Part shown: piece after piece, positions 29,133 to 37,367 of the stretch
How the letters are laid out: each line of letters opens with the position of its first letter
Numbering within the stretch: the stretch's first letter is position 1
Assembly (NCBI GenBank): GCA_016124755.1
Contig: WGNA01000002.1
Coordinates: 186,001-250,000 of the forward strand
Source of the DNA: Bacteroidota bacterium
GTDB lineage: Bacteria > Bacteroidota > Bacteroidia > NS11-12g > UBA9320
DNA length: 64,000 nucleotides
Direction: 5' to 3'
Made by a program: the position numbers and the translations under genes
Notes under the pieces: generated by a model
Seen by the model: the letters and a program-made list of their open reading frames with translations, nothing else
Database searches by the model: none
What the model was told of the DNA's origin: nothing

Positions 29133-29896
29133 TCTATTTCGCTTCAGACTTTCATCTCGGAATTCCCGATCACGCAAAAAGTCTTGAGCGAGAGAAAAAG
29201 ATTGTTCGATGGCTTGATTTTGTTTCCCGGGATGCCACACATATTTATCTTCTGGGCGACATTTTCGATTTTTGGTTTGAATACAAGTATGTTGTTCCGA
29301 AGGGTTATGTTCGGTTATTGGGCAAGCTGGCAGAGTTAACGGATAAGGGAATTAAAATAACCGCATTTAAAGGCAACCACGATATGTGGATGTTTGGATA
29401 TTTCGAAAAAGAGTTGAATATACCGGTGATTGAAAACGAACTGGTTTTTGAATCACACGGCCGCACGTTTTATCTTCATCACGGCGATGGGCTGGGTCCC
29501 GGAGATAAGGGTTATAAATTTCTGAAAAAAGTTTTCCGGAGTCCGCTTTGCATTTGGTTATTTTCAAAATTACCACCGGCAATAGGAATGAGGTTGGCGG
29601 GCTATTTTTCGTCTAAAAGTCGATTGGCTAATGTAGCAAAGGATGAAAAGTTTTATGAAGACAATGAGTGGTTACTCATCTATTGCAGAGAAATAATTAA
29701 AACCCGGCCATACGATTATTTGATATTTGGTCACAGACATCTCCCTCTTTATCTGGAGTTAAAAGAAGGTCCATTGTATGTAAACCTTGGTGAGTGGGTT
29801 CACCAGTTTACCTATGCGGTATTTGATGGAATCACACTCGAGTTGAAATCGTTTGAGGGGGAGTGCCCGTACATTATCAGAAAAAAGGGAATATGA
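29129..29896 (+). CDS. lpxH: UDP-2,3-diacylglucosamine diphosphatase (LpxH-like)
   Basis: Hydrolyses UDP-2,3-diacylglucosamine to lipid X and UMP in lipid A synthesis at the inner face of the cytoplasmic membrane. 255-aa calcineurin-like metallophosphatase with all metal motifs in order: ASDFHLG (D7, H9), LLGDIFDFWFEY, FKGNHDMWMFGY, LHHGDGLGPGD and FGHRHLPLY. The amphipathic stretch FRSPLCIWLFSKLPPAIGMRLA fits membrane association. It overlaps neighbours on both sides by 4 nt. Alternative: another UDP-lipid-type phosphoesterase (LpxH2 branch), which sequence alone does not exclude. Confidence 0.9.
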   Translation: MIYFASDFHLGIPDHAKSLEREKKIVRWLDFVSRDATHIYLLGDIFDFWFEYKYVVPKGYVRLLGKLAELTDKGIKITAFKGNHDMWMFGYFEKELNIPVIENELVFESHGRTFYLHHGDGLGPGDKGYKFLKKVFRSPLCIWLFSKLPPAIGMRLAGYFSSKSRLANVAKDEKFYEDNEWLLIYCREIIKTRPYDYLIFGHRHLPLYLELKEGPLYVNLGEWVHQFTYAVFDGITLELKSFEGECPYIIRKKGI

Positions 29897-30687
29897 AGAC
29901 CGGCTTGTTTTGTATGCTTTTACTGCTGATGACCTTTAATCAGGCATTTGTGGCAGACGACAAGCCGGGGTTAAAAGTTCCGTTCCGAGGTAAATTTTTC
30001 ACAACCGACAACTTGGGAAACCTGTTTTTGGTGGGTCGGGATAATTCGATTGTTAAAGTCACTAAGGATGGAAAAACATCTGCCCGGGTTAATTTCAAAA
30101 TTTATGGAAATCTTGAACAATTAGATGTTACAAATCCATTTGAGATCTACGCTTATTATCGCGATCAACAGACAGTTTTAATTCTGGATAATTTATTCAA
30201 CCAATTGGGAGTGATTTCTCTGAATAATCAGAGTACCGGAGAAATAACTGCTGCGTGCAGATCATTTGATAACGGATTGTGGTACTTCGATGCAGGCAAT
30301 ACCAAAATCATTAAAACCGATAAATCTTTAAATAAAAAGATTGAAAGTCTGCCCTTTTCATCATGGACTAATGAATCGTGGTCACCGGTAAATATTCTTG
30401 ACAATGAGAAAAATCTGTTCGTCAACGATTCAACCAAAGGGATAGCAATTTTCGATGTATTTGCCAATTATTACAAAACCATTGACATCAAAGGTCTGAG
30501 GAACTTTCAGGTAAAAAAAGATCAGATCTTTTACTTCGATGGAGAATATTTTCAGAGTTACGATTTCAAGTTTTTTAAAATCGACACAATTCTCCAAAAC
30601 AATTCCTGCAAGGACATTCGAATGGATGGCGAAAATCTTTACCTATGGCAAAGAGATACAATTTTCATTAAACCGGTTTCCGGATAA
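29893..30687 (+). CDS. Secreted hypothetical protein, probable beta-propeller
   Basis: 264 aa starting at the ATG that overlaps the lpxH stop (ATGA); the track start at 29863 is an in-frame GTG inside lpxH. A signal peptide (MKTGLFCMLLLLMTFNQAFVAD) is followed by repeated short blade-like units: FFTTDNLGNLFLVGRDNSIVK, NPFEIYAYYRDQQTVLILDN, DNGLWYFDAGNTKIIK and EKNLFVNDSTKGIAIFD. These resemble six-bladed or WD-type propellers. There is no lipobox or sorting domain, so it is probably periplasmic. No function is recognisable. It is the last gene of the 24058-30687 run. Confidence 0.75.
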   Translation: MKTGLFCMLLLLMTFNQAFVADDKPGLKVPFRGKFFTTDNLGNLFLVGRDNSIVKVTKDGKTSARVNFKIYGNLEQLDVTNPFEIYAYYRDQQTVLILDNLFNQLGVISLNNQSTGEITAACRSFDNGLWYFDAGNTKIIKTDKSLNKKIESLPFSSWTNESWSPVNILDNEKNLFVNDSTKGIAIFDVFANYYKTIDIKGLRNFQVKKDQIFYFDGEYFQSYDFKFFKIDTILQNNSCKDIRMDGENLYLWQRDTIFIKPVSG

Positions 30688-30709
30688 AACAGCTCTCCGG
30701 AAACGGTTT
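30670..30709. terminator. Long hairpin between convergent genes
   Basis: A 14-bp stem: AAACC(G)GTTTCCGGA with one bulged G pairs with TCCGGAAACGGTTT around an 11-nt loop. It contains the stop codon of the upstream gene and ends 8 bp before the stop of the convergent XRE regulator. It lacks a long U-tract on either strand. Its place suggests a shared terminator. Confidence 0.5.
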
Positions 30710-30716
30710 AGAAATT

Positions 30717-31430
30717 TCATACTCTTTGTTTCAGCTTATAATCAAGATTAGAACGCTTTATTGATCGCTCCATAAAATACCAGATCTCGGTAACCGTGTT
30801 GAGATCAAGATCTGCGTCATCGAAGTAATCGTTAAAAGCATGGAGGTAAACTTTATTGGCGTCTTGCCCTTTTACCTGCCGTATCTTGTAGTTGAAGTCG
30901 TTGCCGACAAACACGAAAATATCGCCGCGCTGAAGTCTGCCCCACAGGTTTTGCTCAAGTTTTCTGCAGAGGAGAAGAGAGCCTTCCGGCAATATTGAAT
31001 CGTCGTCGTCCATTGAATCGTCATACATTTCAAACTTGCGGTATACACCGAGCTTTGAAATATTTCTGTACTCAACAGGTTGGTCATTGATGAATGTTTC
31101 CTGCCAATGCAAGTTTTTGTAGGCCGAACGATCCTCGGCATGAATGATTCTGATTTCCTTCAAATCCGAATTATTCACCATATCAGTAATGGTTTCGAAT
31201 AATTGCTTTTTGAGGAACATGGAACCATTGCCGGTCATCAACCAGTTCGCATTTACATTGGGGTTCGCCTTCAGAAATCTTTGAAGAATATCGGCTCTCG
31301 GCAACGAACGATTTTTAACTATGGAAGTAGTCGCGTTCTTGCTAATACCAACGATTTCCGCAAATTGTGTCTGGCTCAGTTTTAGTTCATCCAACAGCTT
31401 TTTCAATCGGTCACCAAGTAGAAGTTCCAT
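30717..31430 (-). CDS. XRE-family regulator with S24/LexA-like C-terminal domain
   Basis: 237 aa. An HTH_3 domain lies at about residues 5-60 (RLKKLLDELKLSQTQFAEIVGISKN). A C-terminal S24 peptidase-like domain spans about 125-220: MYDDSMDDDDSILPEGSLLL matches the GDSM serine motif with aspartate for glycine, and FNYKIRQVKG holds the lysine position. This architecture is shared by CI-type repressors and chromosomal stress regulators. No phage genes are nearby. The retained serine and lysine allow, but do not prove, RecA-stimulated autocleavage. It probably represses its own promoter in the 375-bp gap upstream. Confidence 0.88.
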   Translation of the reverse strand: MELLLGDRLKKLLDELKLSQTQFAEIVGISKNATTSIVKNRSLPRADILQRFLKANPNVNANWLMTGNGSMFLKKQLFETITDMVNNSDLKEIRIIHAEDRSAYKNLHWQETFINDQPVEYRNISKLGVYRKFEMYDDSMDDDDSILPEGSLLLCRKLEQNLWGRLQRGDIFVFVGNDFNYKIRQVKGQDANKVYLHAFNDYFDDADLDLNTVTEIWYFMERSIKRSNLDYKLKQRV

Positions 31431-31805
31431 GGCGTTTCGATTGTAGGGGTAAAAAACTCGAATACATAAATAAGGGTCTGGGTTTTACAATAGGATACTT
31501 TACTTTCAATTTCAATCCATCCGAGAACGAACGGTAATTGCAAATATTGCCCAATGCTGAATCACTTGATATTTCATTGTGACATTTATGGGCAATATGA
31601 TGTACAAGGATTTATCTGTATATACCAACAAAAGTTGGCCGACATAACAGAATTGTTAGATCGATGAAATCTCTGTAAGCCTTGATTTCACTTACTTAAT
31701 TGCCGAAAAGCTCCCCGAAATCAGCGTGTAATAACCAAATCTATTTGGAGCAATTCTAAATAACAACAGTTCTTAAATGCAGACTAACCTTGGAGTGAAA
31801 AGGAA
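31431..31805. other. 375-bp intergenic region, no gene seen
   Basis: A/T-rich DNA between the XRE/S24 gene (start at 31430) and the stop of the minus-strand hypothetical gene (31806). No ORF or RNA gene is recognisable. It holds the inverted repeat at 31544-31598 and presumably the XRE promoter; a poor -7-like TATTTATG lies about 45 bp before the XRE start on the minus strand. Confidence 0.5.
31544..31598. repeat. Inverted repeat ATATTGCCCA ... TGGGCAATAT
   Basis: Perfect 10-bp arms separated by 35 bp, 114-168 bp upstream of the XRE/S24 gene. The spacing corresponds to roughly four helical turns between arm centres, suitable for two operator half-sites on one face of DNA or for a large stem-loop. 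Confidence 0.45.
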
Positions 31806-33443
31806 TTAATCCAAATACAGTTTTACAATCGACAACTGATGTTTTGCAGGGTCCATGGCCCATACAATAGCGACATGATTTTCAACCGAACCAATTCCCA
31901 TTTTAGGGTAAATCAGAAGGTTTTCCTTGTGATTCGGTGTAACTGAGTTTTTGCTCGGTTCGTAATTAGTTATGGAAACAGCAACCAGTCTTTTTTTATT
32001 TCCACCGAACATATTTGTATTCCCTGAAAAATAGTAACGGAATCCCAGATCTTCCTCAGACTTACGTTTCTTCGGATTCATGTTTTTGTCGTTGTCGTTA
32101 AAAACGTAATAAACATTTCCATTTAGCTCGAGAGGAACAATTCCGTGCATCGAATTGCCATTGGTCGTTCGTTGCTTTTTAGGAATAACATTCACATTTT
32201 TTATTTCACCTTCTTCATTTAAACGAAACTCAACAAGTTCCATATCATAATAAGTATACGTACATGTGGTAATACCGGTTTGTGAATTGGTTCGGCAATT
32301 TTCAATAATGTAACTTTTCTCCAACGTGATTACCACCGAGCCACTGCTGTCAACAAAAAGACTCCGTATTTTAAAGTTACCCAATCCGTAACCTTTCTTG
32401 GCGAGTTTCTCCCCACGTTTTTCAGAAGTATTTGCCGACAATATTTTTGACATTCTCTGATCATTCAGTTGATCATAATTTCTTTTTTCAACCTCAAGGG
32501 TTTCCAGATTTAATACGATATAATAAACACCGTTGGCGCCTTTGTATTTATCGTTGTTGCGTTTTACCGATTTACTATCGCGGTAAAAACCGGTAAAGAT
32601 CATCTTGTCCTGATCGTTTAGAATATATCCTTCCATGCTGGAGAAAGCATATCCTTCCTGTGCAATTTCTATTTCTTCCAACTCATCTGATTCTTCATTA
32701 ATCGTAAAAATCTTATTAACGGCTTCACCGGTGTTTTTCGATTTTTTCAAACCCGAAGATTGCTGCCATTCGGTAGTTATAAGTACCTGACCTTCGTTCG
32801 AAACTTTTACGTCGTTTATGTAAATGGATTCATATTTATAAGGGAAAGACATCTTCTTTTCGTAGATTTCTTCGAGTTCCGTATTAAAGAGGGCGACTTC
32901 CATTTTTTCCTTTTCGAATCTGTGGGCTGGTGGCTCTCTGAAAAGAAGAATTTTAGTAAGATCTTCACTTAAAACAAATGATATGGATCCGATGCTTTTT
33001 TTCTTCGGAGTTACCAGTTCCATCATTTTAGTTTCTCCCTGAATTTCTCTTCCTTCAAAATCAGAAATTCTTCCATAAACCGTGTATTTATCGGTCTTCT
33101 TGTTAAAAAATGCATATACAATTGTGACCTTTCCTTCGTGAAAGAAAAATTTCACCCAGCGTGGATCCCGGTTTCCGTCTTCCGGTTCATCAACCGTAAA
33201 TGAAGAAATTCGTTTTAGCGATTCAACATCCATTATTGAGATGTCGTATTCATTCTTACCTACTTCTACAATATAAAATTCTTCAGGATTTACACCTGTA
33301 CAAATTTGATAATCGACATTCCCTTTGACTTTCCTGCCGTTGGGAGACTCGTATGAAGATAGTTGATATTTTACATCTTGTGCTTTTACAACTATAAGTG
33401 TCGAAAGCAACCAAAACAGAACTGTTGACTTAATCAATTTCAT
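31806..33443 (-). CDS. Secreted hypothetical protein (545 aa)
   Basis: The ATG at 33443 (MKLIKSTVLFWLLSTLIVVKAQ) gives a good signal peptide; the track start at 33467 adds eight residues before it. The mature part is charged and strand-rich, with repeated reporter-like blocks (KILLFREPPAHRFEKEKMEVALFN; MIFTGFYRDSKSVKRNNDKYKGANGVYYIVL), suggesting a propeller-like fold. No lipobox and no T9SS sorting domain: the C terminus LSIVKLYLD lacks one. Conserved in Bacteroidota as uncharacterised proteins, to my recollection. Function unknown. It stands alone on the minus strand. Confidence 0.75.
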   Translation of the reverse strand: MKLIKSTVLFWLLSTLIVVKAQDVKYQLSSYESPNGRKVKGNVDYQICTGVNPEEFYIVEVGKNEYDISIMDVESLKRISSFTVDEPEDGNRDPRWVKFFFHEGKVTIVYAFFNKKTDKYTVYGRISDFEGREIQGETKMMELVTPKKKSIGSISFVLSEDLTKILLFREPPAHRFEKEKMEVALFNTELEEIYEKKMSFPYKYESIYINDVKVSNEGQVLITTEWQQSSGLKKSKNTGEAVNKIFTINEESDELEEIEIAQEGYAFSSMEGYILNDQDKMIFTGFYRDSKSVKRNNDKYKGANGVYYIVLNLETLEVEKRNYDQLNDQRMSKILSANTSEKRGEKLAKKGYGLGNFKIRSLFVDSSGSVVITLEKSYIIENCRTNSQTGITTCTYTYYDMELVEFRLNEEGEIKNVNVIPKKQRTTNGNSMHGIVPLELNGNVYYVFNDNDKNMNPKKRKSEEDLGFRYYFSGNTNMFGGNKKRLVAVSITNYEPSKNSVTPNHKENLLIYPKMGIGSVENHVAIVWAMDPAKHQLSIVKLYLD

Positions 33444-33606
33444 GTAGCGATAATAGCCAAAAACCAATCATTACAGGGTATTAATTGATTATAAAACAGT
33501 CGAAAATTATGATTTCTAAATTGAGAACAGATTGATTTAAGACATGAGAAAGTTAACTGCGTAGATTAAAATTGAATAATTTCGTTTGGCAAGTTTCCGA
33601 TTTTAT

Positions 33607-33858
33607 ATGTCGTACTGGAAAACCAATTTAAAATATATAGCCATTCTTTTAACGATCTGGTTCGTGGTGTCGTTTGGTTTTGGGATTCTGTTATCAGACT
33701 ATTTGAACCAATTTCGGTTTGCCGGGTTTAAGCTGGGATTTTGGTTCGCTCAGCAGGGATCGGTTTTCTCATTCGTAATTCTTGTTTTTATCTATGTGCG
33801 ACTAATGAATCGTCTGGATCGCAAACATACCCGTAACATTAAGGCAGATAATTCATGA
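33607..33858 (+). CDS. DUF4212 small subunit of a sodium/solute symporter
   Basis: 83-aa membrane protein with two hydrophobic helices (AILLTIWFVVSFGFGILL and FSFVILVFIYVRLM) around the family signature FKLGFWFAQQGS. Members of this family are encoded directly before an SSS-family transporter and thought to form its small subunit. The ATG at 33607 (MSYWKTNLKY) matches the usual N terminus; the track's TTG at 33586 is upstream. It overlaps the next gene by 4 nt. Confidence 0.92.
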   Translation: MSYWKTNLKYIAILLTIWFVVSFGFGILLSDYLNQFRFAGFKLGFWFAQQGSVFSFVILVFIYVRLMNRLDRKHTRNIKADNS

Positions 33859-35519
33859 GCATACAAACCTGGACTTTCATAATCGTCGGGATTTCTTTTG
33901 CCGTATATATTCTGATCGCGATTATCACACGCGCCAAAAGCACACATGATTTTTATGTTGCCGAGGGAAACGTTACTCCGTTGGCAAACGGTATGGCAAC
34001 CGCTGCAGACTGGATGAGTGCTGCTTCCTTCATAAGCATGGCAGGTTTAATTTCCTTTATGGGAAGAGACGGGGCGGTTTATTTAATGGGTTGGACAGGC
34101 GGCTATGTTCTGCTTGCATTGTTACTCGCACCATATCTCAGAAAGTTTGGAAAGTTCACCGTTCCGGATTTTATTGGTGAGCGATATTATTCCAGATCTG
34201 CCAGAATAATAGCAGTAGTCTGTGCAATTTTTGTCTCGTTCACATACGTCTCCGGACAAATGCGGGGAGTTGGAATTGTGTTCTCCCGATTTCTCGATAT
34301 TCCCGTTAATCAGGGTGTGATAGTCGGCATGGCAATCGTCTTTATTTACGCCGTTTTAGGAGGAATGAAAGGCATTACCTACACACAGGTTGCTCAGTAT
34401 TGTGTTCTGATATTCGCCTTCATGGTACCGGCTATTTTTATTTCTTTTATGATGACAGGAAACCCGATTCCGCAATTAGGATTTGGATCAAAACTTACGG
34501 GAGAGAATATCTACTTACTGGATAAACTGGATGGACTTTCTGTTGATCTGGGATTTGGCGCATATACATCGGGACAAAAGAAATTACTCGATATCTTTTG
34601 CATCACAGCGGCTCTCATGATTGGTACCGCAGGATTGCCCCATGTGATTGTACGGTTCTTTACTGTTAAAAACATACACTCCGCCAGAAAGTCTGCAGCG
34701 CTTGCCCTGTTGTTTATCGCAATTTTATACACCACGGCACCGGCGGTAGCTGCTTTTGCCAGAACCAATATGATACTTTCCATTTCCGAAAAACCGATTG
34801 CCGAAGCACCACAATGGTTTCACAACTGGACTAAAACCGGATTGATAACATTTACCGATAAAAACAATGATGGTAAAATTCAATATGTAAAAGGAGATGC
34901 GAACGAAGTAGTAGTTGACAAAGACATCATGGTTTTGGCTAATCCGGAAATCGCCAGACTCCCGAATTGGGTTGTCGGGCTTGTTGCTGCCGGAGGTCTT
35001 GCTGCAGCTCTTTCGACGGCAGCCGGGTTGTTACTGGTAATTTCAACAGCCATTGCCCACGATCTCGGGAAGAACACATTTTATCCGAATATTTCTGAAA
35101 AACGGGAATTGGGAATCGCCCGAATTTCCGCCGCAGTAGCTGTTGTGGTAGCAGGTTATTTCGGGATGCACCCACCGGGATTTGTCGCACAGGTAGTTGC
35201 CTTTGCATTCGGGTTGGCTGCCGCTTCTTTTTTTCCGGCAATTGTGATGGGAATTTTTTCGGTGAGAATCAACAAAGAAGGTGCTATCACCGGAATGATC
35301 ACAGGTTTACTTTTCACATCAGCCTATATTATTTGGTTTAATTTTCTTTTCCCGGAAACCAATAATCCTGATCACTGGTGGTTGGGAATTTCTCCCGAGG
35401 GAATTGGTTCGGTTGGAATGATTCTGAATTTCCTTGTAACCGGTATAGTGAGTCACCTCACACCTCCGCCTCCTTCTTCGGTTATTACAATGATTGAAGA
35501 TATCCGAAAACCAGGATGA
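33855..35519 (+). CDS. Sodium:solute symporter (VC_2705 subfamily)
   Basis: 554-aa SSS-family transporter with about 12-13 membrane helices. AADWMSAASFISMAGLISF is the family's core block, followed by FVSFTYVSGQMRGVGIVF and LAAALSTAAGLLLVISTAIAHDL. With the DUF4212 partner it likely takes up acetate or another monocarboxylate; substrate preference is inferred from the family. A hydrophilic loop near residue 335 contains DKNNDGKIQYVK, a textbook EF-hand-like calcium loop, placed before the helix starting at LPNWVVGLVAAGG. Confidence 0.92.
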   Translation: MSIQTWTFIIVGISFAVYILIAIITRAKSTHDFYVAEGNVTPLANGMATAADWMSAASFISMAGLISFMGRDGAVYLMGWTGGYVLLALLLAPYLRKFGKFTVPDFIGERYYSRSARIIAVVCAIFVSFTYVSGQMRGVGIVFSRFLDIPVNQGVIVGMAIVFIYAVLGGMKGITYTQVAQYCVLIFAFMVPAIFISFMMTGNPIPQLGFGSKLTGENIYLLDKLDGLSVDLGFGAYTSGQKKLLDIFCITAALMIGTAGLPHVIVRFFTVKNIHSARKSAALALLFIAILYTTAPAVAAFARTNMILSISEKPIAEAPQWFHNWTKTGLITFTDKNNDGKIQYVKGDANEVVVDKDIMVLANPEIARLPNWVVGLVAAGGLAAALSTAAGLLLVISTAIAHDLGKNTFYPNISEKRELGIARISAAVAVVVAGYFGMHPPGFVAQVVAFAFGLAAASFFPAIVMGIFSVRINKEGAITGMITGLLFTSAYIIWFNFLFPETNNPDHWWLGISPEGIGSVGMILNFLVTGIVSHLTPPPPSSVITMIEDIRKPG

Positions 35520-35579
35520 TTCTGAAAGGCAATTCCTGCTCTTTCACAATTGGTTTTTTATCGCTTAATTTCGAAATAT

Positions 35580-37352
35580 ATGGAACCTACCAACACCAGG
35601 GATCCGGAATACTACCATAAGGTTGTCGATTGTCAGTACGCTTGTCCTGCCCACACTCCGGTTCCCGAATATATTCGCCTTATTGCCGCTGAACGATATT
35701 CCGATGCCTACATGATCAACTGGCAAAGCAACGTCTTCCCGGGTGTTTTGGGGAGAACATGCGACCGGCCATGTGAACCGGCATGCAGAAGGGGAAGAGT
35801 CGATGATGAACCGGTTGCTATCTGTCGGTTGAAGCGGGTTGCTGCCGATAATAAAGGAGATGTAACCGAACGAATCCCTCAGGGACCTTTTAAACCGAAT
35901 GGCAAAAAAGTCGCTTTGATAGGCGGTGGTCCGGCATCATTAACCGTTGCCCGTGATCTCGCACCTTTGGGATATGAAATACATCTTTTTGATGAGCAAG
36001 TTGCCGGAGGTGGAATGATGAGAAGTCAGATTCCTTCTTTTCGTTTACCCGAAACGGTGCTCAACGAAGAGGTCGATTTTATTCTGAATATGGGCATTCA
36101 CACCCATTTCCGCCATTATGTCGACAGCATGAAAGATGTTCTTTCAAAAGATTACGATGCGGTTTTTGTCGGTACCGGAGCACCTCGAGGCCGAGATCTC
36201 AAATTGCCCGGAAGAGAGGAAGGCGATGCCAACATTCATATCGGAATTGAATGGCTGGCCAGCGTTGCGTTTGAACATACGCATTCAATAGGCAAGAAGG
36301 TAATTGTTCTTGGAGGAGGAAATACAGCGATGGATTGTTGCAGAACATCCCGCAGACTTGGAGGTGAAGAAGTAAAGGTAGTGGTTCGCAGTCCGTTTGA
36401 AGATATGAAGGCATCACCGTGGGAAAAGGAAGATGCCATGCACGAAGATATTCCCATTCTCAACAACCACGTGCCGAAAACCTTTGAAACAAAGGATGGA
36501 AAACTCATCGGAATGACTTTCGAAAAAGTGGAAGCGCAATACGATGAAAACGGCAAAAGAAGTCTCGTTCCAACAGGTGAAGAACCCGTATTTATCGAAG
36601 CAGATGATGTGCTAATTGCGATCGGTCAGGTGAATACTTTTCCCTGGATTGAACGGGATTTAGGCATTGAGTTCAATGAGTGGGGAATGCCGGTAGTGGA
36701 ACGAAAGACATTTCAATCGACTTTGTCTAAAGTTTTTTTCGGCGGAGATGCTGCCTTTGGTCCGGAGAACGTGATTACCGCGGTTGCTCAGGGGCATGAT
36801 GCAGCAGTTTCGATTAATCTCTATTGTGAAGGTAAAGATGTTGGTGAAAGGCCTTCTCCATTAACCAACCTCATACATCAAAAGATGGGCATTCACGAAT
36901 GGAGTTACGATAGCAGTGTTGTGAATGATCAACGGTATGTAGTGCCACAAGCGGATAAATCCCTGACTCTTCGTGACCGGAAAAAAGAAGTGGAGCTCGG
37001 TTTTAATCCGGAAGTAGCATTCAAAGAAGCAGAACGTTGCCTGAACTGCGATGTTCAAACTGTCTTCACAGAAAATAAATGTATCGAATGCGATGCCTGT
37101 ATGGATGTTTGTCCGACTTCGTGCATCACCTTCACCGATAATGAAGATGAGGAAGAACTCCGCAAAAAGTTGCTGGTTCCGGCAGAAAACCTCACTCAGG
37201 ATATTCTGGTTTCCTCAACACTTAAAACCGGTCGTGTGATGGTGAAAGACGAAGATGTTTGTCTGCATTGCGGATTGTGTGCAGAACGTTGTCCGACATC
37301 TGCCTGGGACATGCAGAAGTATCTTTATAACACAGCAAAAGCAGCAGTTTAA
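35580..37352 (+). CDS. GltD-like FAD/NAD(P) oxidoreductase with C-terminal 2x[4Fe-4S] ferredoxin domain
   Basis: 590 aa. The N-terminal Fe-S region has cysteines in DCQYACPAHTPVPEYI and GRTCDRPCEPACRRG. Two Rossmann motifs follow: VALIGGGPASLTVARDL (FAD) and VIVLGGGNTAMDCCRTSRRLG (NAD(P)H), then VFFGGDAAFGPENVITAVAQGH. The C terminus carries ferredoxin-type CIECDACMDVCPTSC and CLHCGLCAERCPTSAW clusters. It resembles glutamate synthase small subunit but no large subunit is adjacent. Directly downstream are korA and korB, so it most likely passes electrons between 2-oxoacid oxidation and NAD(P)H. The ATG at 35580 replaces the track's TTG. Confidence 0.9.
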   Translation: MEPTNTRDPEYYHKVVDCQYACPAHTPVPEYIRLIAAERYSDAYMINWQSNVFPGVLGRTCDRPCEPACRRGRVDDEPVAICRLKRVAADNKGDVTERIPQGPFKPNGKKVALIGGGPASLTVARDLAPLGYEIHLFDEQVAGGGMMRSQIPSFRLPETVLNEEVDFILNMGIHTHFRHYVDSMKDVLSKDYDAVFVGTGAPRGRDLKLPGREEGDANIHIGIEWLASVAFEHTHSIGKKVIVLGGGNTAMDCCRTSRRLGGEEVKVVVRSPFEDMKASPWEKEDAMHEDIPILNNHVPKTFETKDGKLIGMTFEKVEAQYDENGKRSLVPTGEEPVFIEADDVLIAIGQVNTFPWIERDLGIEFNEWGMPVVERKTFQSTLSKVFFGGDAAFGPENVITAVAQGHDAAVSINLYCEGKDVGERPSPLTNLIHQKMGIHEWSYDSSVVNDQRYVVPQADKSLTLRDRKKEVELGFNPEVAFKEAERCLNCDVQTVFTENKCIECDACMDVCPTSCITFTDNEDEEELRKKLLVPAENLTQDILVSSTLKTGRVMVKDEDVCLHCGLCAERCPTSAWDMQKYLYNTAKAAV

Positions 37353-37367
37353 TTTCCTTTAAAATCA

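Noticed and set aside
30717-31430. XRE/S24 repressor as a prophage marker
   Set aside because: No integrase, terminase, capsid or lysis genes on either side, and no att-like repeats seen.
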